Below, piece after piece: positions 20,680 through 32,919 of a stretch of DNA of 64,000 nt. The position numbers were made by a program, and so were the translations under genes. The notes beneath the pieces were generated by a model that worked only from the letters and a program-made list of their open reading frames with translations, was not told the origin of the DNA and did no database searches. This stretch comes from Gnetum montanum (taxonomy: Eukaryota; Streptophyta; Gnetopsida; Gnetales; Gnetaceae), in NCBI GenBank assembly GCA_015680685.1, contig MNCI01023945.1, forward strand, positions 27,808 through 91,807, given 5' to 3'. Within the stretch, counting starts at the first letter, position 1. Each line of letters opens with the position of its first letter.

Positions 20680-22577
20680 TTACATTGATCCATTTTACTT
20701 GAAGAAACCATGTGCATGATTTTTGTCTCCCTTGATACTTAGGATTTGTTTTTGTTTATTCTAGTAATGTATCCTTATATTGTAAGGCTTGAATAAGCTT
20801 AATTATATGATCTTTTTTTGCTACAAGGTATGTTGGAAACTCTTATTTTGTTGTAGCATCTATTGTTGAAACTCATGGTCTTCATTGGATCTCCAAGATT
20901 AATTAAAATTATTATTATATAACTCTAATAGTAGGATTGAAATGTAGGACATAACTAGTAACTTTGGTTTTGATTAGATTTTCATCTCCTCCCTTGCAAA
21001 GTTGAGCTTATCCTTTATTCACCTTGACTTCCTACAACATTAGCTTGTTCTTTAATAAATGGCAAAATAGGACAATCATGAGTAGTATGATCAATCTGTT
21101 CACAAATTACACAAGCACAAGGAAAATCCATACCTCTAGCCTAGGGTTGGTTAATATTATGAATTTCCTCATTAGTATGAATTGATGATGCTTATTGTTC
21201 ACACTAAGAAGATTAGCCCTACACAATAGTATTAGAAGGCATATATAAATATAATAATTTGTTATTAATCTCTTTAATTTGTTTTGCCAAACCCATCATC
21301 ACTGTATGTTCTAACATATTGGCCTTTTTATTAATAGGCCAACTCTTTCCTTGATCCACTATTTGATCTAATGCATCAAACACTACTTTAGGTATCATTC
21401 ACATGATTGAACCGCCATAAGAAAAATCAATACTTTGCCATGTAATAGTTGTCAAACCATCAAGGAAAAATCCTAGCAACTTACACTTTGAAAATTCATC
21501 ATCAGGGTTCCTTACCCCTATGTCCTTAAAAAGTATGTCTTATTTTCTTTTTGTTAAAAGCTTGAAAGTTGTTTTTTATACTAATGAATTTTTACCTAGG
21601 ATAAAAATCTATTTAAAAATTCATCCTTAAACCCTTTCCAATAAAGTATTTCTTTAATGACTGATATCATGATAATGCACGATCTCTAAAAGTAAGGGAA
21701 AAGACACTCATCTTATTACATTCTGTAATGTTATTACCACACATTACTATCAACATTTCAAAATCTTGTATATGATGGTATGGGTCTTCTTCATCTATAC
21801 TGTAAAATTGCGGAAATGCTACTAAATTTTTAATTTTAACATCTTGTCCATCAAGCAACAAAAGAGGCAAAAAATTCATAGTTGATTTCCTCCTCGTTAA
21901 ATATTTTAAAAAATTTTGGTTAGGCATTCCTTGGTAAGGAACTTGATTTTGAAATTATAAAAACTAATTAAATTGGTTGCCTAGAGGCACTCAATGATGA
22001 GGCAAAGGGTGTGCTATTTGTTGAAGTCCTTGTTGTAGAATTTTTGGTTGAGGCATAGATTGTGTTTGATAACCTACACATTAAATATAGGTTGTACACT
22101 TTGAGGAATATTCATCAATGATTGTGTGTTAGAATAAGGCTATTGGGGTACTTTGATAAATGTAATTCTATATGATGCTAGTCGTAGAATAGTTGTGCTA
22201 CAAGACATAGGAACAGGTTGTGGATTAAAAGGAATAGTAGGTTATGTTATTGGTTGATGAATCTGAGCCATATTAGGATAATTCATATGAGCAGTAGGTT
22301 GCCTAGATTAAGAAACGGTAGGAGAAATAGTTGATGTGATAGAAACTTTTGTTGAAATGGAAAAAGATTGAGAGACTAGTTGATTGGGCAAAGGTGGCCA
22401 TGTATTTTGAGTAGCCTGAGTCAAAGCATTCAAAAAGGTCTGCTAAGTGGCTTGTAGATGTTGTTGATGCAATTACTGCTAATGAAAAATATCAAAGGAA
22501 TTATTATGAGTATTGGCATGGTACATAACACTAACTTTTGGATGGAAAAATTGATTAAAAGAAGATGAACCAACCAT
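20680..22577 (-). pseudogene. gag remnant with CCHC zinc knuckle, element B
   Basis: The likely start is the ATG at 22577, reading MVGSSSFNQFFHPK and a long stretch rich in P, Q, S, T and N. The capsid-like piece 21927-21667 has IKNLVAFPQFYSIDEEDPYHH, then IQDFEMLIVMCG and LTFRDRA. This is the conserved F.G...EDPxxHLxxFxxxC...FPFSLxDRA gag block. A complete zinc knuckle CVICEQIDHTTHDC (C-x2-C-x4-H-x4-C) lies at 21072-21113. Several stops interrupt the frame. Confidence 0.8.
21072..21113 (-). other. Intact CCHC zinc-knuckle coding segment in gag of element B
   Basis: The 14-residue pattern C-x2-C-x4-H-x4-C is fully preserved in an otherwise broken gag. It binds retroelement RNA during packaging in functional relatives. 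Confidence 0.85.
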
Positions 22578-25043
22578 TTTTATGGTTTAGGAAAAGGTAT
22601 ATTGTGTGAGTAAAACCAAACCTAATTAACTCATAGAATTTAGAACCAATGTGTCAAATCCAAATTCAATAGGCATACCAACATTCATGAATACTAGATA
22701 AGGTTGGATAGCATTAGGAAATACAACTAAAAATTGAGTCCCACTAGTAGTTAAGATAATTGAGGTGTTAAATCAATCTACTACATTGACTCTAGTGCCT
22801 ATACTTGCTAGAGTTTGTGGATCTACCTATGAAATTGGTTATTCTTCTTACCTTAATAAACTTTGCCCTTGTTCACTTCTAGAACTACTAGATGATTCTT
22901 ATGATGACATTAGAATCTTTTCAGTCCTTTTCTTAGGTATGTATGTTGAAGGTACCATATCACAAACTAATATCTAACCTTTCTCATGAATCCAAATCAT
23001 AAACCTATAGTGAAATGACAATTAAAGAAGAAAAATAAAATAAAAACAAACAAAAATAAAAATCTACTGAAAGAATCATTGAGTGTTGACAAGTGTTTCA
23101 CCAATCATCATTATTTCCAAATCAAGAAGAAACATCTGAAAATCAATCAATGTCACTTGAAATGTTAACAGTTCTAACATAAAAAAATTAAAAGACTGAT
23201 TAGGATCCATACATACAATAATTGAAAAAAGAAAAATAAAAATTGTGCAAAGGTTTAAATTTGAGAAAATATCACCATATCGCAACAACACAAAAATGTT
23301 AGTTTACTTCTTGTGTTCTTGCACTATAGAAATGTGGGAGTCAATCAAATGAAGGACCATGGGTTACATGGGGTTAATTGCCAAAATTATGGTGAAGAAT
23401 AGTCAACATGAATTCACTTTTAAGCAAGAAAGAAACAACTATCTAATTATTTAAGAATCTCTAATATAATCAACATCATTCAAAAAAATTCCATTTCACT
23501 CTAATTCTATATCTCTCCAAGAACTCTTCTATCTATCATATTGTTATTATCTATTCCATGTCCTCCTTCCTTCTCTTGTGAATTCTTTATGATTCTACAC
23601 TAAAAAATCTTCAATTAATGGTTAGAATAATGTCTGGATAATGGTTGCAACCTAGGTGTGAGCTACAGCTAGGTCCCATCTCATAGCCCAACAAAGAATT
23701 ATGAAGCCAATTAACCACTACTAGTGACTACGATTAGCAATCATGGTGAATTGTTTTCAATGGTCAAATATTCAAATCCTAACTATCAAGTAACCAATTA
23801 GGCTTAGAAAACTACCATGGGTTGTGGTATAGGTTTGAGTCATAAGGCCTCACACTAATGAATTTCTATTTTATATTCAAAAATAAATTGTGACTGGCTA
23901 TGATCTGCAACTAGTAGAAATTTTGTGGACTATGAGCTAATGCAAGTCACATGAGCTTACAGTTCATCACCAAACTCGAATTTAGCTTTCATGCACAATC
24001 CCATCTCTTTTTGTAGCCAACTTCACTTGTTCCTCTCTCTTTCTCCTTCTAAACTTCACTTGCAACATTTGTAGGATGTATAGTCTTCCTTTTGGAGTTC
24101 AAGAATTATTGAAGATCCAATTCCTACCCTATGAATTTGAGCTCCAAGCAACTATGGGCTGCATAAGGTCATAACTACTTATCCTAATTCAACATTAAAG
24201 AAATCAAATAAAAAGAATCATTAATTCACATCCTAATAATTACCTAATTAAATCTAATTTCTAATTTCCCCAAATGATATCCTTACTAGTGCATTTTCAT
24301 TAATAAATAAGAAATATTTACACAAAATTAAAATTTTAAAATTTAAACTAAACCTAAAAAATAAATGCATTAATAAAATATTTTTTATAATATAAAAGCA
24401 CTATGACTAAGAGAAATGATATTAAGGCTATAACTAAGAAAAATGATATTAAGGCATTTAAACAATCATTAGTATCCTTGTAATACTTTACTATTATCAC
24501 TTTAGTTAAGATAGCTTCTTAATAAGAACTTAATCAATTAATTTTTCAACAATAAATTATTTTCCAAGTAAAAGCAACAAAAATCATATAATAATAATAT
24601 TTAGTTTTAAGAAATAATGTTCAATCATCAATATCATCATACTAGCCTTATCACAACAAAATAGGATTAGCTACACAAATTCTTTTTTTATCATTCACCT
24701 CTATGAAGAGTTACATCTTTGTTTATTTGTAGTTTCTTCAAATCAACTTTAATTATATTTTCCTCTAAAAAATAACTTGTCCATGAGATTTACCATGGTT
24801 TTACAACTGGCTACTTACCTAACACTAAGCCTCCTCTTTTTGTATCTAAGCTTGGAACTAACAATGGCAAAGTTTTAGAATAATTATGTTCCATGTTATT
24901 CTAAATTCAAAAATAGTATACAACACAATCTTTATATGCACATATCACACCACATAATTTGAAGCTTTTTTAAATACTTTTACAAGAATGAAACACATCT
25001 AATAGAAAACCATATATACAACTAAACAAGAATCATCAATAGG
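22578..25043. other. AT-rich leader / unassigned sequence right of element B
   Basis: No gene recognised. By position it should hold the leader and 5' LTR of element B on the minus strand, but I found no primer site or LTR boundary I would defend. Short frames here (for example 23291-23076) look random. Confidence 0.35.
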
Positions 25044-26106
25044 TGTGGACTAAGAACTTAGAAGGAGGGTTGAATAAGAACCTGAATTAAAATGCACCAA
25101 CCACAAAAACACATCAAATTTTATGTGGTTTTCCAACCTGAGTACATCCATACTCAAAGGCTAGAATCCATGCACACCTATGGACTTTGTTTCTTCAAAA
25201 ATGTGATTTGAAGGGCACCACTTCCTATACAAGCTTTGAGATCCACTCTAGAGTATTTTGTCACTGTGAAACCACTCAATCCTAAAATGCCCCAACAAGC
25301 TCAAAATGTGGTTTAAAGGATCTCATAACCTTTACAAAATTGAACTCCACTCCAAAGTGTTTTGATGCTACAAAATCACTCAATCCCACAGGATCTCAAC
25401 AAGCTCAACAAAGATTTCTTCCCACAAGAAGCACATCAACCCTGCAAGGCTACAAGAAAGCAAGAAAATAATAAGGAAAGAGTGTAACTAAATTTATAGA
25501 TCCTTGTACTTGAAGCTTAGCACTATTACAATCAATCAAATGATGTTACCATACAGAGAAAGAATAGAATTTCGTAGAATAGACAATGAAGAGATTTTGC
25601 GTGAACAATACTCACACTATTCCCAAGATTTTAACATCTTCTTATAACCTCGAAGTTTCTGAAAACTTCTCAAAATTCATGCAATGACCACCAAATAACT
25701 AGTGTAGACATCTACTTTGAAGTTGAGATGTCTATTTGAGATTGCCCTCAATGTAGAAGAGATGTCTACCTGGAAAGTGAGGCATCTACTATGGAGGATA
25801 GATGTCTACTATTTTTTCAAGATGTCTACTCAACTTTTGAACATTGAAGTCTGAGGCATTCTCTTGTTAATTTTTATTCTTGGCAATCCTTGGAGCATTT
25901 TCATTTGACTTTTAGACTTTTTTTTCATCCATGCTCTCATCTTGTCCGTGTAGTCTTCATTTTGACATCTTAATGTAGATCTCATTTTCTTTAGTTCTCA
26001 AATCTCTCTATGAAGTTCTTGTTTATGTCCTACAAAATCATCATCTATCATATACATTCTATATTCTCCATTTTTCTTAAGGGTTTTACATACCAAAAGG
26101 ACAACA
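25044..26106 (-). repeat. 3' LTR (left) of the gag-only copia element
   Basis: 1063 bp, beginning TGTGGACTAAG and ending CAACA on plus (minus-strand ends TGTTG...CCACA). Alignable with the right LTR over the full length. It carries the AGACATCT/AGATGTCT cluster at 25706-25830, upstream of a minus-strand TATAAG at 25643-25648. Confidence 0.92.
25706..25830. promoter_or_regulatory. AGACATCT/AGATGTCT motif cluster in U3 of the left LTR
   Basis: Five copies of the 8-mer AGACATCT or its reverse complement AGATGTCT in about 125 bases, just upstream of the LTR's TATA-like box. The right LTR has the ancestral-looking palindrome AGACGTCT at the position matching 25706-25713. Function as a transcription-factor site is inferred. 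Confidence 0.6.
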
Positions 26107-26121
26107 ATCTCCACCTTTTTA
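26107..26121 (-). other. Polypurine tract
   Basis: The minus strand reads AAAAAGGTGGAGAT directly before the TGTTG start of the 3' LTR, the expected place and composition of the plus-strand primer. Confidence 0.75.
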
Positions 26122-28560
26122 TGATGTCCAAAACTTAAGAAAATGTGTTAGTATATTCCAAAAGTTGATTAAGCTAAGGATGATGAGAGATGAAATACTA
26201 TGCAAATATAAATCCTTAATACATCACAAAATCCATTGATCATAAGGAGATAACTATGAATTTTGAATAAGTTTATTTATGATCAAGGTCTGAGCAATGA
26301 ATATTGAATATCGTCTCTATACTCGAAAGCATCATAATCATTAATACCACCATAAGGTCGTAACTATTCAAATATATCCATAAGGTCATAATTATTGTTC
26401 AATGCCCATGTTGGCCATGACACATTATGTCACAATCATATCACAAGCCACCATATTATATCACAATCATATCAAGGAGACATAAAATTCTCCCCCATTT
26501 TGGACATCATCAAAAATGACTTGGGCCTTGCAATAAGGAATCAAAATAAAATATTAAAAATAAGATAGATGAAAATATTGTTAAGGATAACATCAAGATA
26601 CATTATATAGCCTTCATCTAAGAAAAAATTCATTAAATTTTCTCATCACATTTTCATATTCGGAAAATAGACAGTAATTTCATGTGAAGGAGGATAAGTA
26701 CATACACACCCAACTTTTAAGAAATAGATCAAATTCTAGAAGTAGATCAAGAGATCAAACAAAGAAATTTCTAATCAAGATGTTCATATTAGCCATGTAT
26801 ATCTTAAGGGAACTTGAAATATCATATATTTTCAAAAGTTCCCTAAGAAGCTTTGTCACAGAAAAATGTGAGTACTTTTTCTTACTTTAGTAGGCTTGAG
26901 ATCTTCTAGATAAGAACTATCCAACTCATATCAACAATAAGAGACTTAAGTACTCAAAAGAATATATTATTAGTATAAAAAACATGCAGCACTAATATCT
27001 TGACCTAGTGATATATTCAAATAAAATTCCAAAAGCTTGCATAATTAATGATTTCTTAAGGATTGAATAAAAAATAACTTGCTCATTTACCTTCAAATGG
27101 ATATACCTTTTGTTGTGTTGGAGAAAGTCTCTATAGACTTCTCCTATATTGATCCTCTAAAATAATTCATGAGGTACAAGCTCCCCCTACATAAGTGCCT
27201 TATTTTCTTAATTCATCAATTGTAAGGAGAATGCCAATCTCTTCTTTAACTCTTTTAAGATCTGCAGATACTTCATCACAATCTTGATTATTCAAGAATA
27301 TAAAATGAACCAACGATATTTATAAAAAAGAAAAAACATTATAGAAAATTATTAGACATAACTCATAACAATTTTTTTCTTACTTGATCATCTAGTCATG
27401 CCTCATTTTGCCATTTTTCTACAATACTAGGACCAATTTCTTATATTAGTACTATCTTATGATAAAACTTAGAATAGTTTTTAAAATATATGCAATGACT
27501 TTCTTTTGTTTTTTAATTACAGAGTTTCTTCAATCATGAAGTTTTTAAGGACATGTAAATAGATAAATAATTCATAAGACAACATGTAAGATAATTGGAC
27601 TACCTTGATCTTTCTTTGAAACCTTTTTCTATAGTATCATGCATTGGATGATTAAGATATATTTTCTTTGATGACTAAAGAATTCATAAAGTATATGAAT
27701 ATAAAATTTATAAAAAAGAATTTCAAAAACTAGCCTATACTAAATCTAGCAAGCAAGGAAATAGAGACTTACCATGACCTACCTTACTTGCTTACTAATA
27801 TGAGAATTACTAATGAAGTTTAAGATGAGGCCCTCTATCATAGAATACCTCGTTACCATGAGATTTTATCTCATTAACTCTTTTGTTGGTGTCCCCAACC
27901 TTGTATGGGAATCCTGCTTGTTCATGTTCTTCAAGATAAGAGGATTCATAATTTTTGATAGTTTTTTATTAATTCATTCTTTCAGAAGTTTCTCCAGCTT
28001 TTTACTCATTCATTTTCCAAGTTGTTGCATCCTATAAGATACAATCACTAAATTCCTTTTCACAAGACCAAGTATCAACATTATTTTGTTCTGCATGAGG
28101 ATAATAATCTTATTTATGATCACAATTTTTACAAAAATATAAAGCATTTTTTTCATGAATGAAATCATCAAACCTTATGTTGATTTTGAATCTTTTCCTT
28201 ATTTTCACTAATTCCTTCTTCATGAGTATCCTTGCATTTCTTTTCATCAAAAGGGGTTAGTAGTTGAATCTCAACTTTTATGTCTAAGATTTCCCTTTTT
28301 AACTTGGAGGATAAGGTATACATTCTAGAAATTTTTCTATGCATATTTTTCATTGGCTTTTTAAGTAGATAATATAAGATAAGAATTTCTTCATGTGTAA
28401 CTCACTATACCTTTCATCATTTTTACCTGTTAATTCATCAAATATTTCTAATGAATATTCATTTGTGAGGGCCATACATATAAGCTGAAAGTATTTCATA
28501 GTGTCATCAACATCTTTTTCACTTTATTCCCCAATGTCCTAGCTTGTGTAGAAGTTTTTC
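26122..28560. other. Non-coding interior of the gag-only copia element
   Basis: AT-rich, with only short frames and no recognised domain where pol would normally lie (integrase, reverse transcriptase, RNase H). Either pol was deleted long ago or this lineage never carried it. Confidence 0.6.
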
Positions 28561-28589
28561 TTTTTCATATCTACTTTAGTCTTATCTCT

Positions 28590-29470
28590 TTGTTGCAACC
28601 TACCACTGCTAGGACATTCAAAGGCCACATGGCCTCTTCCACCAAAAACCCAAAATTCTATGGAAAATGCATCAAAACTTGAATTCATATAATTTTTACC
28701 ATTTTTCTTAGCTTGGGATTGATTTGATCCTGGTGGATTGAAGCTTCTCCCTTTTCTTGCAAGGAGTCTTTAAACTCTTCTTGATAGAAGAGCTATTTCG
28801 TCTTTACTATTCGTTCCTTGTTCAACCTACTTCTTCTCTTTTGATTCTTATTTTAGATCAATAGGATTTTCCTTAATTGCTCCTTCACTTATAAGATTCA
28901 TCTCATAAGCAATCAAAGCACTTTGAAGCCCCTCAAATTCAAGGACCAAAAAGTATCTAATTTCTTTAATAGCTGTGAGCTTAGGTCTAAATTCAGGTTG
29001 TAGTGTTCTAATCATTTTTATAATTACATCAGTTTTAGGAAAGTCCATGCCTATACCCCTAATTTCTATAACAATATCATTTTCCCTAGAGAAATAATCC
29101 TTAATCTTTTCACCTTCCTTCATCTTAAGTTTGTCATATTCATTTTGCAAGACTATTAATTTTGATTGTTTAACTATAGATCTACCCTCATAGGTAGCCT
29201 CTAAGGTTTTTCAAATTTCATTAGTAGTCTTACACCTAGCTATTCTATTAAATTTGGATTTATTTAATGCACAATATAAACAAGTTTTTGCTTTAGAATC
29301 ATACATAAACATATCTTTTTATTTAGCCATCCATTTGTTCCGTGACTTGAGAACTTTTGAGGTGTTATGGATGAGCAATGTGTAGCCTTCAAGAATTGAT
29401 TCCCATATCTTGAATTCCATGGGACATGAAGAAGCCTTACAATATGCAAAATCAAATCCATCGAACATCA
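28590..29470 (-). pseudogene. Copia-type gag remnant
   Basis: Minus-strand frames read, in order: an N-terminal segment (29461-29264) with tryptophan-rich phrases; then MQNEYDKLKMKEGEKIKDYF, FPKTDVIIKMIRTLQPEFRP and LQSALIAYEM (29150-28848). This is the copia gag block (L..EYExLKMKEGExIxDYxxR...KILRSLPxxFxxxVxAIEE...L...L.AYE). A degenerate zinc knuckle near 28680-28620 reads FWVFGGRGHVAFEC: the histidine and last cysteine remain, while the first two cysteine positions are phenylalanine. Frames are separated by stops. Confidence 0.82.
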
Positions 29471-29534
29471 GTGGCTTTGTGTAGGATGTTCCCTCCATAG
29501 TTCACTCTTGAAAGTTGAAGTACGAACTTAAGAG

Positions 29535-29552
29535 TACCAATCTCTAATACCA
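29535..29552 (-). other. Primer-binding site complementary to initiator tRNA-Met
   Basis: The minus strand reads TGGTATTAGAGATTGGTA immediately after the 5' LTR. Plant copia and chromovirus primer sites read TGGTATCAGAGC. Confidence 0.88.
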
Positions 29553-29554
29553 CT

Positions 29555-30666
29555 TGTGAATTAATAACTTAGAATGGCGCTTGAATAAGTTCCTCAATTA
29601 AAATGCACTAGCTACAAAAACACACCAAATTTTACATGGTTTCCAAACTCTAGTACCTCCACACTCAAAGGGTAGAATTTGTGTACATCTCCAGACTTTG
29701 TTTCTTCAAAAATGTAGTTTGAATGGCACCACTCCCTATATAAGCTTTGAGCTCTACTCTAGAGTATTTCATCATTGTGAAACCACTCAATCTTACAAGG
29801 TCTTGACAAACTTAAAATGTGGTTTAAAGGATCCCACAACCTTAACAAAATTGAGTTCCACTTAGGACTATTTTGATGTTTCAAAACCACTCAATCCTGT
29901 AGGATCCCGATAAGCTGAACAAAGATGTCTTCCTACAAGAAGCACATCAGCCCTACAGGGCTATAAGAAAGAAAGAAAACAACAAGGAAAGAGTGTAACT
30001 AAATTTATAGATCCTTGTACTTGAATCTCAGTACAATTACAATCAAGCAAATGATGTTACAATAAAGAGCAAGAATAGAATCTCTTAGAATAGAAAATGA
30101 AGAAATTTTGTATGAATAGTACTTACACTATTCCCAAGATTTTGAGATCATCTTATAGCCTTGAAGTTTCCAAAAAACTTCTCAAAATTCATGCAATGGC
30201 TACCCAACAACTAGTGTAGACGTCTACTTCGAAGTTAAGATGACTATCTGAGATTTCCCTCAATCTAGGAGAGATGTCTACCTAGAAAGTGAAACATCTA
30301 TTGTGAGATGTCTACCTGGAAAGTGAGACATCTATTGTGAGATGTCTACTATGGAGGATAGATGTCTACTATTTTTTCAAGATGTCTACTCAACTTTTCA
30401 TGCCCAACTTCTAAGGCATTCTCTTGTCAATTTGTCTTCATGGCAATCCTTAGAGCATCTTCATTTGACTTGTTGACTTCGTTTTCATCCATGCTCTCAT
30501 CTTGCCCATGTAGTCTTCATTTTGACATCTTGATTTAGATCTCATTTCCTTGAGTTCTCAAATCTCTTTGTGAAGTTCTTGTTCATGTCTTGCAAAATCA
30601 TCATATACCACATACATTCTATATTCTCAATTTTCCTTAAGGTTTTGATATACCAAAAGGTCAACA
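29555..30666 (-). repeat. 5' LTR (right) of the gag-only copia element
   Basis: 1112 bp. About 50 bp longer than the left LTR, largely because of an extra 34-base tandem unit (units start 30271, 30305, 30339) containing GAGATGTCTACCT. It keeps AGACGTCT at 30218-30225 where the left LTR has AGACATCT. Confidence 0.92.
30271..30372. repeat. 34-bp tandem duplication within U3 of the right LTR
   Basis: The GAGATGTCTACCT(A/G)GAAAGTGA unit is duplicated relative to the left LTR, adding two more copies of the AGATGTCT/ACATCT motif. Confidence 0.85.
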
Positions 30667-30671
30667 ATAGG

Positions 30672-32919
30672 ACTATTAGAAAATTAAAATAAAAAAGGAA
30701 ATCTATCTACATAATCCACACCAACCACCTAATACATATATAGCCATTATTAGTAAAATTACTATGAGTATAAGGAGTTTGTTTAGTAATGAAAATCTCA
30801 TACATCTCATCAACTTTATTAATATATACTTTATTAGCCTTCTTGGGAGTCATCCCCCTAATATAATCATAGAGCCCAATGGTGGAAATATAATCAATAA
30901 CCCATTGGTCATAAACCATCCCCACAAACACAAATATAACGACTAATAGAAAACAACATTACAATCATGCATGGTCCATTGGTCATAATTCTATTGACAT
31001 GTGGAAGTCTATCCCCACCAATGCTACCATAAAGGCTAATGAGAGTTAGCATCTTAGTCATCCTCTCCATTGCTCACAACTCTATGTATCATGTGCGAGC
31101 CCATCCCCACCGACATAACCATAGAGGCCAATGGTAGGTAAATCTACATTTAAAAGACATATTTTAAATGTCAAGTAAAACTACATTTCAAATACTTAAA
31201 AGTTCAAACAATCATCAAGTCAATAATTATGTTTATGCCAAAGCAACTAACTTTGCTTATCCATCTATAAAGTATTTATAGAAAAGTTAAACACTAATTA
31301 ATTTAATCAAACTATTTTCAAAACCCTCTTTCATAAAAGAGAAAATTGCTCACAACAGAGTCCATGGCCTTGGCTACCTATATATCCTTATAGAGCTTAA
31401 AAATTAGGGCCGCATAGTTCTTAATACAAGAAAAATATAAGAAATACACATACATATAGAAATTATTAGGACTATTTGTCTATAATTAATCATTACTAAC
31501 AATCTTCCTTAGTCTTGAGAAAAGAATCTTAACAGGGAAATAGTTATGGTTATATCATTCAAGAATTATATAATCAAGAAGAAACACTTAAATAAATCTT
31601 CTATGTATTTCCGTCAAACAAACTAACATAGTGATAGAATATTCTTACAATAGATAAGTAACAACATAATATATTTTAAACAATTCTATATTATGTTCAA
31701 ACGTGTAAGCATGCACATATATTCATCACATATATACATGCACAAAAGATAATAAGAATTTAGCTATATTATAGAGCAAGAATAGGAGTGAAACTTAACT
31801 GAACCTTAAGAATCCTAGGCCTTATAATCAATTTCTCTTTCTGGTGGCCCTTCCTCTACTTGCTTGATGTATCTGAGAGGTAGGGATAAGGGTATTTACA
31901 AGCCTAAGAGGGAATACATATTTGGTGTTCAATAGAGTTCTACATTTAGTGTGAATAATTCGGGATTGATTTTCATTAGAATATTCTAGGAAAATATCAT
32001 TTCTCTATAGGGAGATGTTTTGCATTTACAAAGCTCTAGTGAAAATATCCTCTTCACCTCACCTACCACTTACTTTCACCCTAGTTATTATTTCTTTTGC
32101 CTAGTTTACTATTCATTTACCAACTTTTATCAAGATTACTATTCATTTAATCCAAGTCACTTTCTACTTTTATCTTTTTACCTTTTAACCATCATATGTA
32201 TACATCTTTCTAGGTTCTCATTTTTTTTTTCTCAAATTGTCTTAGCCTTTTTTAGTCATGCATTGGTATAAAAATATAACAAGTAATTTTGTTCCACTCG
32301 TGGTTATAATAAAACATGCAAAATAAATTATTTTTTAAATGCTCCAAGTATATTCAAGACACATTACATATTAATATGTTTGAATTACTAGCTTAACTAT
32401 GATACATATAATTACATTAATAATATAGGTTGATGTAAAAGCGCAAACTTATACTTTCTCCATGCTCCAATGGTCCCTACATGCTTCAATGATTTGATTT
32501 ATCCTTTTGAAATGGGGCTGAAAATTTTAAAGTTATCTTGCCGATTCTTTAACTAAAATATAAATCAGAAAATATCTAATTAAATAAAACTATCATTATC
32601 AACAACTTACCTTAATCTCTAGGCAATGACAAGAGGTAAATTAAAGATCTACCACCCATCAATCACAAGTTCTAACTAGCCTTAAACTAAGTGCATCTCA
32701 TATCATTAGTTATTCAAGTTAAGATAGAGAAAATCTTCATTCCCTACTTGTATTGCCTAAGGATATTTTACTTGCCTAATTTTTTAAATCTAAATTAAAT
32801 AAATAAATAAAGAGTAAGGAAGTAAGAAATAGAAGAAAGACTAAGAAACACCCTAATTTTCATCAACATCTAGGAAGGGTATAATCATAGTTCTACCATA
32901 AGGACTATATATTTCGATG
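30672..32919. other. AT-rich unassigned sequence with a degenerate tandem repeat
   Basis: No gene recognised. At 30840-31140 the phrases CATCCCCAC and CATA(A)AGGC(T)AATG recur three to four times at about 90-110 base spacing, a degenerate tandem array. The rest shows only short chance frames. Confidence 0.45.

Larger units (their letters stand above)
15075..22577 (-). mobile_element. Athila-like Ty3/gypsy retrotransposon B, interrupted by two solo LTRs
   Basis: Minus-strand order from right to left: gag with a zinc knuckle (22577-20680), protease (20235-19858), solo LTR insertion (19426-18435), reverse transcriptase (18420-17600), RNase H end (about 17330-17200), integrase (17130-16441), second solo LTR insertion (16435-15654), integrase end (15653-15075). 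Removing the two insertions joins domains in the expected order. All genes carry stops and frameshifts. Neither flanking LTR of the element was identified with confidence. Confidence 0.8.
25044..30666 (-). mobile_element. Complete gag-only copia-type LTR retrotransposon with target duplication ATAGG
   Basis: Two homologous LTRs (25044-26106 and 29555-30666) bound a 3.4-kb interior. ATAGG lies at 25039-25043 and at 30667-30671, a perfect 5-base target duplication, so both ends are exact. The minus-strand order is 5' LTR, tRNA-iMet primer site, copia-type gag, about 2.4 kb non-coding, polypurine tract, 3' LTR. No protease, integrase or polymerase is seen. The gag-only layout points to a non-autonomous element that depended on a relative's enzymes. 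Confidence 0.9.
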
